Shown here piece after piece: positions 11,801 through 20,985 of a DNA stretch of 64,000 nucleotides (within the stretch, counting starts at the first letter, position 1; each line of letters starts with the position of its first letter). The position numbers and the translations under genes are program-made. The notes under the pieces were generated by a model. That model had not been told where the DNA came from. It did not search any database and saw only the letters and a list, made by a program, of their open reading frames with translations. This DNA is from Diplodia intermedia (lineage: Eukaryota > Ascomycota > Dothideomycetes > Botryosphaeriales > Botryosphaeriaceae): positions 620,001 to 684,000 of the forward strand of contig JAKEKT010000001.1 in assembly GCA_021495925.1 (NCBI GenBank), given 5' to 3'.

Positions 11801-13012
11801 CCAGCCACCAGCAGCGTCATCGCCCGCGAACCTTGGCAGCGCAGCAGCGGCAGCCCGGCGTGAGCAGCTGCGAGAGCACCAGCCGCATGCGTCCGCCGGC
11901 GTCCGCTGGCGTCCGCAGGCGTCCGCAGGCGGAACATTTCAGATTGGCCCTCGTCAGCGCGTGTCGCAATGCGCGTCTAGAGGAACCGCAGACGCAATGC
12001 GCGCGCATCAAGGAGCGCGGCGACGCAGGATTTCGTAGGCCTACGTCATGGACCAACGGCCGGGCTTCAGACCCTGCAGCGCCCGCCCACGATCATCTGT
12101 GGAGGCGCATCGTCGCGTCCACGGCACGGCAGTCAGCTGGCCTGGCGCAGCGCGAATGCGAGCAGCATGAACGCAGCGCCGGCGGCGCTCCTAACCCGCG
12201 CGTGGCGTCGCGGCCAGCCAGCCTGCTGCGCGCTGCTAGTGGCCGTGCCATGGACGCGACCCTGCAACCTCTGCAGTGCCGCTCGGTGCCGGACGTAGAG
12301 CCAAATACAATCCTCCCAGCCCCTGGGAGCCTCACCGCGCGCTGCTTCTCTCTCCCGCGTTGCCAGCCCTGTCCGCCAACCCTGCTTGCCCGCGTCGCCC
12401 GTGTCGCCCGTGTCAGCACCCACAAACCCGCGCGTCGTCATAGCCGGCCGCCGCCCGCCGCACGCCGCCCGCCGCCCTCATTCCACCGAGCCGCGAAGTG
12501 AAACGGAGCGCAATTTGGCCACGATGCCGATGATCGAGGTGAGTGCGATGCCCTGCCCGATGCCCTGGCCCGATCCCATCCTGCGGCCCGCCCGCACAGC
12601 AGTGCGCGACAGAGCCAAGGGGCGACCGGCGCGAGGTGAGCGTGGGCTTTGACGTCTGGAGGCGCGGGCGATTGGCTGGGCTGGGCCTGAGCAGCCCAGA
12701 ATGCAGCCGCGAGCCTGCCCTCCGGCCCTGGCGATGTCATCTCGTGCGCCTAATCGCACCTTCCCGGTGCACGTCATAGCCACCGCCCAGCTTGAGCTCG
12801 TCCCTCGCGCGTCTTTGTCACCTCTCCCCCCCAGCTGCACCCGCAATTCGCTCGCAGCGCCCGCCTCCCCGCCCATACGCTCTTCCCGCTGCACCACTTC
12901 TCAACGCCGCCCAACAGACCTGTCTTTTGTCCGCTACTCTCTCCGCTATATTCTCCGCCTCTTCAACCGCTCATTGACGTCGCGCCCTGCGACGAGTCCA
13001 GCTCACTGAACC
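8879..13012. other. 4.1 kb gene-poor region
   Basis: The longest stretch in the window without a supported gene. It must include the dehydrogenase promoter at its left end and the kinase promoter and pyrimidine-rich 5' UTR at its right (roughly 12500-13012). It also contains a 10-bp tandem repeat at 11891-11930 and several open frames without recognisable motifs. One minus-strand frame, about 10843-10272, is uninterrupted for some 190 codons but lacks a good start and convincing homology. The GC-rich open frame at 11833-12501 looks like compositional noise. Confidence 0.5.
11891..11930. repeat. 10-bp minisatellite, four units
   Basis: Four head-to-tail copies of GTCCGCNGGC, with only the seventh position varying (C, T, A, A). 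The array is GC-rich and non-coding. It sits in the gene-poor interval about 1.1 kb upstream of the kinase start. Confidence 0.85.
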
Positions 13013-15310
13013 ATGGCCGCCATACAGAATTTCAAGAACTTCCTCCGCCATGGCAAGCAGGCACGCGCCACGCACTCGCCGCATGCTGAGCCGACCACCA
13101 ACGTGTCCCCCGTCCACGCCCAGCAACAGCGATACAACAACTACACGTCGCCCCCGCCGCCCGAACACCATGCCGTCACCGAGCCCAACGTGATGGAGCA
13201 CAAGCCGCTGCACGCAAACGTCCCCGAAGCAGATTATTCCGCCGCCGCCGTCAACAACCAAAACCAGGCCGCTCGCGCAGGAGATGCCGCCGCTCGCGCC
13301 GCTGCCGACCACCACAAGGCACAGGCCGCTGCCAAGGCCAAGAAGGAGATCGACCCGCAGGTCCTCGAGCGCATTGTAGCCGAGGAGCGGGAGCAGAAGG
13401 GCAAGCTGCCGCAGTACCCCGGTCTGGAGCGCTGGATATTGCTTGAGAAGATGGGCGACGGTGCATTCAGCAACGTCTACCGCGCAAAGGACAGCCAAGG
13501 GCAATACCCCGAATCCGCCATTAAGGTCGTCAGGAAATTCGAGATGAATTCCAGCCAGGTATGTGGCATCCTTGCCAGTTTTGCTGTTTTTGCCTGCTCC
13601 GCACATCACGTGTGTTTCGTCGTACCGTCCGCTTCTGCCCAGCTACGCTTTTCGTCCCTCTTTTGCGCGATTACGTAGCCAACGCGGTGGAATGCCTAGG
13701 GCGACAAACACCTTCATCCGGACTTCAAGAAGGCCCCTAAGACTGTGGAGGTGCGCACTCCTCCCATACAAGTCTTCGCCACCACCACTTCCATTTGTTC
13801 TTTCTTTACGTAGGTTGTGTCGCATGACAAGTGCTGACTCCCGGTCGCAGAGAGCCAACATCCTCAAGGAGGTGCAGATCATGCGCCAACTGGACCACCC
13901 CAACATCGTAAAACTCATCGACTTTTCCGAGTCCCGACAGTACTATTACATCATCCTTGAGCTATGCCCCGGTGGCGAATTGTTCCATCAGATTGTTCGC
14001 CTCACGTACTTCAGCGAGAATCTTTCTCGGCACGTGATCATTCAAGTCGCCAAAGCATTGGAATATTTGCACGAAGAGGCTGGCGTCGTCCATCGGTTCG
14101 TCTTTTCGCGGTCCCTTTGCTCCTATGTTGGCCCCACGAGAGCTGACGTCATGATCACAGTGACATCAAACCCGAGAATCTTCTCTTTTACCCCGCCCCC
14201 TTCATTCCGACCACGAATCCCAAGCCCAAGTCTACCGATGAGGAAGACAAGGTAGATGAGGGTGAGTTCATCAAGGGCCACGGTGCCGGTGGTATCGGCA
14301 CCATCAAGATCGCCGATTTTGGTTTGTCCAAGGTTATCTGGGACAGCCAGACTATGACGCCATGCGGTACCGTGGGTTACACGGCCCCTGAGATCGTGAA
14401 GGATGAACGCTACTCGAAGAGTGTTGACATGTGGGCCCTTGGCTGCGTGCTTTACACTCTCCTTTGCGGATTCCCGCCTTTTTACGACGAAAGCATCCAG
14501 ACGCTGACAGAAAAGGTCGCCCGCGGCCAATACACTTTCCTGTCGCCCTGGTGGGATGAGATCTCCAAGCCTGCGCAAGACCTCGTTTCTCATCTGCTGA
14601 CCGTGGACCCTGAAAAACGTTACGACATCAAACAGTTCCTCAACCACCCATGGATTCGCGAGTCGGAAGAGGAAACGCAGGCCGCTGCCGACGCACCACC
14701 ACTCGCAACGCCTCTCCTCAAGAAGCAGCCTTCGGACCAGTCTGTCATTCAGCCAAACTACGCTTATCTGGATGACGTCCCTAGCGCCGGTGGCAGGCGC
14801 ATGGACTTCCGCTCGCCGGGTGCCGTCAACCTTCGCGAAGTGTTCGACGTGAGTTATGCCGTGCACCGCCAAGAAGAAGAAGGCAAGCGACGGAAGAACT
14901 TCAAGCAAGGTTACCGTGGCGGAAATGCAATGACCAGCCTCAACGTGCTTGACGAGGAAGACATGTACGATGACGACGAGGATGGACAAAGTGCGCCGTT
15001 CGCTGCGAGCCAGGCCGATCCTCCGGCCAAACTGCCAAAGAGTCAAGCCGCTGACGTCAGCGCGATGGAGCAAAAGATGAAGAACACTACTCTGAGTGCG
15101 GCGGCTCAGGCTAGGCAGCAGGCGGGGAATGCGAGCCAGCAAAAGGGTTACGGTCAGCATTCTCCTGCCGTTGCTGCTGCTGCACGCCGCCAGGTTCGGA
15201 ATAAGGGTGCGTTTGAGCTAAGCTTGGACAACGCAACCTTACTCAGTAAGAGACAAAGGAAGCCCGAGCCCAGTGGTCTGCGGGAACAGATCACTGCGAC
15301 CGGGCCCTGA
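13013..15310 (+). CDS. RCK2: Rck2/Srk1-type MAPK-activated Ser/Thr protein kinase
   Basis: Four exons (13013-13558, 13700-13750, 13851-14095, 14161-15310) encode about 663 residues. A low-complexity N-terminal region of about 140 residues precedes the kinase domain: glycine loop MGDGAFSNVY, ATP lysine in SAIKVV, catalytic HRDIKPENLL, DFGLSK, and activation loop TPCGTVGYTAPE. The insert between HRDIKPEN and DFG, with the phrase VDEGEFIKGHGAGGIGTIKIADFG, is diagnostic of yeast Rck2 and fission yeast Srk1 and absent from ordinary CaM kinases. Orthologues are phosphorylated by the Hog1/Sty1 stress MAPK and restrain translation or mitosis under osmotic and oxidative stress. The C-terminal tail (about 230 residues) has an acidic DEEDMYDDDEDG patch and basic KRRK and KRQRK clusters. 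Exon 2 is only 51 nt. Confidence 0.9.
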
Positions 15311-16375
15311 TCATCTTGCATCATTCCGCGTTGCTTCCCCGATCCAGCATTCGACGAGCAATCAGACACGTAATGGGCAGTTCTGGGTAATAGACTTTTC
15401 AGTGGACTGGAAGAATCTCGGGACCTTCCAGTCGTCGGTTGGACAGGCTGAGCATTGCAATATTCGAGGAGGGATAGACAAAGCACTCAGCCACATGTTT
15501 TTCGTATTCAGGAGTTTGTGTACCGCCGCCATTGGGCAAGTTCTGGCTACGCTTGGCATCTTCCTCTCCTATTTTCCACTCATGATGTTTGTTTTTCATG
15601 GCTGATGCGGCAGAAGAAACGGGACAATGAGGCAGCGAAACGACGGGATTCAGATTAGTTTGCGTGTTCATTGTTTTTGAGCATATTTCATTTCGTCCAA
15701 GATGGAAGCTTTCTCTTTCCTTTCGATATTCCATATGTGGGAGCAACAGTTCCCACTCGCGTTCCAGAGCGAGTGGACGTTGCCTGTCATGGCTCACTTC
15801 CGGGCTGGAGTTCGCCAGTTCATTGCATCCAATATTATCAACTCATGGACCGTGGCCCAGCAGGTGACAGAAGATCAACCCCTTTGAGCTCCACCGGCAA
15901 CACTACCGCTCATCCTACATGGGTAGTTGAATCCAATATGCTAAAGTAGATGCGAATCTTAGACGCGCGCGACAATCCATTCAGATATTGGACTCAACTA
16001 CCTACATAAGCATGGTGCAATATCTGTGAGGCAGATGCGGGTAGGCTCCATTCTTTTGTCACCCACGGTGGTGGTGCTTTCGACAGGCAAGAACCGGTAA
16101 CCAGTCATAACACGACATCTGAAGGCGATAACCTGATCAAGAATTGCCGATCCATTACGTGTTTTGATGGAATCCATAAGCTGGTTCATGGGCAAGAACC
16201 GATTTAGACGGCGAGGATGTCGCACATCCCAAGGAATTTGTTGAGCGCTTTGTAAGATCCATGACTTTCATCCACAGACGGATTATACTGTCAGCAAATG
16301 ATGACGGCACATCAGCACCGCCCTGCCATTTTCGCTGAGTCCTAGGGGCTGGAAGTGCCAGTGAACGATGGGCTG
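15311..16375. other. convergent intergenic region with a hairpin element
   Basis: Spacer of 1065 bp between the 3' ends of the kinase (+) and HOS2 (-). Apart from the two 3' UTRs it contains the second MITE-like hairpin at 15921-16041. No gene is recognised. Confidence 0.45.
15921..16041. mobile_element. MITE-like hairpin element, copy B
   Basis: The arms GGTAGTTGAATCCAATAT (from 15922) and its complement (15985-16002) match at 17 of 18 positions and enclose about 45 nt. The outer GTAGTTGA(A/G)T terminus and the downstream GCAGATGCGGG (16031-16041) are shared with copy A at 4201-4326, whereas the inner arm sequences differ between the copies. In both copies the left arm has TTGAAT and the right arm TTGAGT, which argues for common descent. 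It is non-coding. Confidence 0.55.
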
Positions 16376-17923
16376 TCAATCACCTTCGCGTAAAGTTAGC
16401 CTGTGCGTTGATCGCAATGGAGATCTGTGAATGGCTGACCTGAACTCCCGCTTTGCGCCCGTGTTCCTCTCTAGGCGTCGTCTTTTGGCTTCATCTTGGT
16501 ACCCGCGATCCTCTAGCTCCTCTTTTATCTCGTGATCGATCTCCTTCCGCGCGCGCAGGACTTCATTGAGCTTCGGATAACGCTTCATGCTGACGACCGG
16601 GTGGGCCTGTATGCAACGCAGCTGTTCCTCACAGCGGGCCACCGTATTCTCGAGATCCTTGCGCTCGTAGCCTTTAGGATGTGAAAGCCTTTTGCTGTTA
16701 AGCTCGGGATAGAGCAGGCCGTTGCCATTCTGCACGCCCTCGAAGGCTTGCCTGTATGGGACGAAAGTCGGAAGGTCGTCGTGAAGTTGGGCGTCGACGC
16801 TGAGCGCTGTCTCATGGCACCAAGCGCGGGCGACGTTGCGGGGCGTGTAGCCACCGCCACCCAGGATAAGCAGGGGCAAACGGAACGACTTGACGTACTC
16901 TACGCATTTGCCGTGCGCGCGAATGTTAAGGTTGAACTTTCCAAGACGATCTCCGCCCAGACTGTCGGCACCACACTGCAGTACGATGGCTTCCGGTTTG
17001 AATATTTCGATCGTGCGGCCAGTGATACGCTTGAAGAGCCATTCATAGTCGCGGTCATCGATTCCGTCGTCCAACGGCACATTCAGCGAAAAATAAGCCC
17101 CTGGTTCGGAATAGCCCTTCGGGCCTGAATCGTCTGGGCCACCAGTGCCGGGGAAAAACTCGCCATACTTATGGTACGATAGAGTCATCACGCGATCGGT
17201 ATTGAAAAAGGCGGCCTCCACACCGTCGCCGTGGTGCACGTCGATGTCAATGTACAGGACGCGGACATGCTTTTCAAGTAGATGCTGGATGGCAAGCACA
17301 ATGTCGTTGACGTAGCAGAAGCCTGACGCCTGACGTTTTTTCGCGTGATGCAAGCCGCCAGACCAGCTTATGGCAATATCACTTTGTCTGCTGCTCACAG
17401 CGTGGGCAGCTTCCAGGGTGGCGCCGGTGTAGAGCGTCACGTAGTCCCAGATGCCATCGAAGATAGGACAGTCATTAAACTCGTCGGTGAAGTCGTAGCG
17501 GTTGAGCTCCTCCTCGTGCCGCTTTTGCGTTTCGGTGTCTGACTTGATGTACTGCAGGAAGTCGAGGTAGTCGTTGTCATGGAAGCGAGAGATTGCGTCC
17601 TTGGTGGCTGGCAGCGACTCGTTCAAATCCATGGCGTAGTGAAGGCCGTATCCAAACACCAGCTGTTTGGTGAGCTGCAGTCGCCATGGCTTCATGGGGT
17701 GCTTGCTGCCAAAGTGGTGCTGCTCGACCTCTGGATTGTAGTGGAAAGATACGGTGTAGCCTTGCGGCCGCTCGATGCCGTTCTGCTCGGCCTCCATCTG
17801 GTGGACTCGCTCTTTTTCCTCCGGGGTCAGTTGCTTGTACGTGGTGTACTCGACGCTTGTCGAGAGTGGCGACGGATCTGGTGCCACCCAAGCTTGGACG
17901 ATCTCATTGTTGTTGAAGGCCAT
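16376..17923 (-). CDS. HOS2: class I histone deacetylase Hos2
   Basis: A single exon of 515 codons starting at MAFNNNEIVQ. The arginase-like deacetylase fold is complete: active-site pair GLHHAKK (His192-193), zinc ligands in DIDVHHGDG (about 226-231) and QCGADSLGGDRLG, and the transition-state tyrosine in GGGGYTPRN (about 359). The FPGTGGPDDSGPKGYSEPGAYFSLNVP segment and the long N-terminal extension separate it from Rpd3, which is encoded 33 kb away. Hos2 is the catalytic subunit of the Set3 complex and deacetylates H3 and H4 in coding regions of active genes. The C-terminal end is basic (KRRRLERN, RSPLRSTHR). It is divergent from the ING gene, 734 bp apart. An in-frame ATG further upstream would add residues lacking family similarity and was not used. 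Confidence 0.95.
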   Translation of the reverse strand: MAFNNNEIVQAWVAPDPSPLSTSVEYTTYKQLTPEEKERVHQMEAEQNGIERPQGYTVSFHYNPEVEQHHFGSKHPMKPWRLQLTKQLVFGYGLHYAMDLNESLPATKDAISRFHDNDYLDFLQYIKSDTETQKRHEEELNRYDFTDEFNDCPIFDGIWDYVTLYTGATLEAAHAVSSRQSDIAISWSGGLHHAKKRQASGFCYVNDIVLAIQHLLEKHVRVLYIDIDVHHGDGVEAAFFNTDRVMTLSYHKYGEFFPGTGGPDDSGPKGYSEPGAYFSLNVPLDDGIDDRDYEWLFKRITGRTIEIFKPEAIVLQCGADSLGGDRLGKFNLNIRAHGKCVEYVKSFRLPLLILGGGGYTPRNVARAWCHETALSVDAQLHDDLPTFVPYRQAFEGVQNGNGLLYPELNSKRLSHPKGYERKDLENTVARCEEQLRCIQAHPVVSMKRYPKLNEVLRARKEIDHEIKEELEDRGYQDEAKRRRLERNTGAKREFRSAIHRSPLRSTHRLTLREGD

Positions 17924-18657
17924 GAAGCCTCTGAAGATGGCCGCGTCTCTCTCGCAAAGGGCCAAACAGATTGTGAGACGAGGGTTTGCCGATGCACGGT
18001 ACGGTGGACCCACCCCCAGCCTTAAACTCGTAGCTGCTTTCACGAGCTGCCGTGCAAAGACGGTGCTTGGCAAAGCGTGACTTGCGGACGGTTGGCCCGG
18101 CGAAATAAGGCCCGTACAACTGGAAAGAATTCGGTGGCGGTGGACGGGAGGCAGTGCAACCGCGGTGGCCAGCGAAAAGTGCTGCACGACTGTCGGCGAG
18201 GGCTGGCCTGGGAGATGCGACAGCGGTGGTGGGTGGGATCTGGGGGATCGATCCGAAGTGCAACGAGATTGGCGGGCCGCCGACAGGCCCTGGCTGAGCC
18301 CCGCCAAGTCTTGCTTACTCAGCGCCGTTGGAAGTCACGTGCTACCGCCCCGCTACTACCTAGGGCGGACCCAGCCAGCCCTGCACCTGCGACGACGATC
18401 CACCGCCTCCGCGCAGCGCTTCCGTCGGCGCTTCAGCGACCACAATCTTCGACTCTGCTCCGAACGTCTGACAAACCGACGCAACGCACCCTGCTGCTGA
18501 GTGCACATCCGTCTCACTTCAAGCCAATCCGCCAACCACGTGCCATCACGGTTATCCTATTTCCTGTCGAGCCCGACAAGTGTTGCAGCGCTTTCTTGCC
18601 CCGTTGCAGCGGGCGCACTCGTGACTTTAGCCTGCGTGTGTTCCGTTAGCTTCCAGC
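17924..18657. promoter_or_regulatory. divergent promoter of HOS2 and the ING gene
   Basis: Spacer of 734 bp between two chromatin-regulator genes transcribed away from each other. It necessarily carries both promoters. Open frames extending through it from HOS2 are leader sequence. No individual site is claimed. Confidence 0.5.
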
Positions 18658-20010
18658 ATGGCTTTAGCTGAGGATGCCGCCTCCGTGCTGGAGCTCTTCA
18701 TTCACGATGGTGCGCGCTCTCCAGACCACATGCCGGCAACGAACTGACCTTTGCAGTGGCCAACTTACCAGCCGAAATAACCCATCTGTATGAGGAAATG
18801 CAGGCCAAGGAGCAGCAGATTCAAGCATGCAATAACATCATCGACGCGCGCGACGGCAGTCTTCAAAAGTTTGTTAAGCTCAATGGAAGCTTGGTCAAAA
18901 ATCCCAAGGAAGAGCCTTACAACAAGTTGATCCTACAGAACTACGAGAAGGCCCAGACACTTCAAGATGAAAAGGTCCATCTGGCAGAGAAGGCGGCTCA
19001 GCTGGTAAGTCTGTCTGGGAAAGGAAACCTTGAAGGGGAAGCTGACGCAGGCGAAGCTGGATCGTCACGTCAAGCGGCTGGACATCAAGATACGCGATTT
19101 GACCAACGACGGGTCCATACCGCACGATCCCCAGCTCCCGTCGCTCTTGCGTGAATCTCCGGGGAACCTGGTTGCGCCCACGTCCTCGGCAGCCACAGGA
19201 ACAAGCACGCCTTTGAATCCACTCTCCATTAATGCCCATGCAGGTTCACAGCAAATAGCTAATGCTGCCATCGCGCGTCTGGCAAGCGCCGCCGGGCAGA
19301 CGCGGAGTTTGAGTTCTCCTGCAATTGGTGGCTCGGGATCGACTATTCTGAATCAGACGCACATGTCCAACGCGTCAGCGATAGCCGCCATGTCGGCCAA
19401 CAACAGACAACGCGAGATGTCTGTTGGTAGTGACAGCAAACGTCGCCGTCTCAACGCATCGCTCGGCTCACTCCCCTCGGCAAGTTCCTCTCTAGCCAGG
19501 CAGTCGTCGATAGGTCCAGGCACGCCAAAGGCGGGAACGCCTGGCGGCAGTCGGGCGGGCAGCCTGGGACCCAGGCCAAGCACGAAGAAAAACACAAAGA
19601 TAGTGCTGCCCGGGAAAGCGAACAGAAAGAAGATTGGCAAGGCGGGCATATCGAAGAAGTCGGCGCGCCGGCTCATGGGCGGATCGCGAGCGTCACCGTC
19701 GACAACGGGCGACGATGAGAGTATGCTCAGTGATGCAGAGGTGTCGGATGAGGACGCGTCGGCACTGGGGCACGACGGAGCAGCAGACGACGACCCGCTG
19801 GACCTAGAGGAGGACGCGGACGACACGCAGTACTGCATCTGCGAACGCGTCAGCTTCGGGGACATGGTGGCCTGCGACAACCCCAAGTGCGAGATCCAGT
19901 GGTTCCATTGGGAGTGCGTGGGGCTGACGCAGGAGCCCAAGGGCGAATGGCTATGCCCCATCTGCGACCCCAACTCCAAATACGACAAGAAGAAAAAGAA
20001 GCTACGGTGA
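18658..20010 (+). CDS. ING-family PHD-finger protein (Yng2/Png1-like)
   Basis: Three exons (18658-18709, 18757-19004, 19051-20010) with introns of 47 and 46 nt encode about 419 residues. The N-terminal ING coiled-coil domain (residues 5-130) has the pattern DVANLPAEITHLYEE...KFVKLNGSL...LDRHVKRLDIKIRDL, closest to Yng2/Png1 of the NuA4 acetyltransferase rather than Pho23. A Ser/Gly/Thr-rich linker of about 200 residues follows, with basic NLS-like patches (KRRRLN, KKNTK). The C-terminal PHD finger is complete: C-x-C, CDNPKC, WFHWEC and CPIC, with the SFGDMVACDN aromatic-cage signature for H3K4me3, then a polybasic tail KYDKKKKKLR as in metazoan INGs. It should tether an acetyltransferase or deacetylase complex to active promoters. 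Assignment to NuA4 is by similarity of the N-domain only. Confidence 0.88.
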
Positions 20011-20985
20011 CTGGAGGGTGGGGGAGCTGAGGAATGCGCGAGGATCGCCTCGGTCGCTTAGCGCACGGGAGGCATGCTTCTGGAAGGCCGGGGCGGCGCC
20101 ACAGAGGGCGGAGCCCGCCAGCGGCACCGCAGGCCTGTCGCGGGTGGGTAGCGGTGGCCCTGGGGCGCAGGAGCGTTGTACCTATCTTATCGAGCAATAA
20201 TACGAAGCGTGGAGAAATACGGCCTGCCCGTCACGCAGCTCTGATGTGCCGCTAGCTCCCGGAGCGAGGGTGCAGCGGGCGGCTTTGCAGCGAGGATTGC
20301 GGCAGGGATCCCCAGCAATTTCCATCTAGCGCGCCTTACCGCCCTGAGCCGGCGACGGCCTCGCCCATCTCTCCCCTTTCCTCTCCTTCATTCTGCTGCT
20401 GCATCATCCCGAGGCGCCGCCTGCCGCTGAAGATTGACGCGCAGTAAGCATAATCCCGCCGCCGACTCGCTCCTCCCCTGCGCGCCGCGTCCCCATTGGC
20501 TGTTGCGCCGCCGTCAAGCGCCCCTGACGCCGCGCCGCTGCCTTCGACCTACCTAGCTCCGCCCGCGCGCCGGCCAGACGCCTGCGCCAACGCCAAAAAA
20601 GTGCACAGGGGCCTGCCACCCCGTGGAGCACCCCCTTCTGGTCGTGAGCGACAGCTTCGCCGAAGCTCAGTCCTTGCGCACTTGAACATCGCATCGCAAT
20701 TCCTGCGCATCCGCCGTTACCAAGCGCGCTACCGCCGCAAGTGCTTGTTGTTTGTTTGCGGACCGCCCCCGACGCCCGCGCCGCCCTCGAACGCCTTCGC
20801 AAGTCTCACCTGCCGAACCATCTCCCTACGCCTTCCGTCGCAACCGCGCCGTATCACGCGAGCCTCACCGCCGCTGACACATGTCGCTGCCCTCGCGATA
20901 GCATTCGCCCCCCAAATACTCGTCTCTCGTTTTACTTACCGGGCCTCGAACGCCGCTCAGCGCGTCCGTTGCCCGTTTCGCTCCC
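20011..20985. other. promoter and 5' UTR of SPA2
   Basis: Spacer of 975 bp between two plus-strand genes. Its right half is strongly pyrimidine-rich, typical of a fungal promoter and leader. The open frames here are compositional. No other feature is seen. Confidence 0.45.

Noticed and set aside
11833..12501. 222-codon plus-strand frame
   Set aside because: Contains the minisatellite and Arg/Pro/Ala-rich noise. No recognisable domain.
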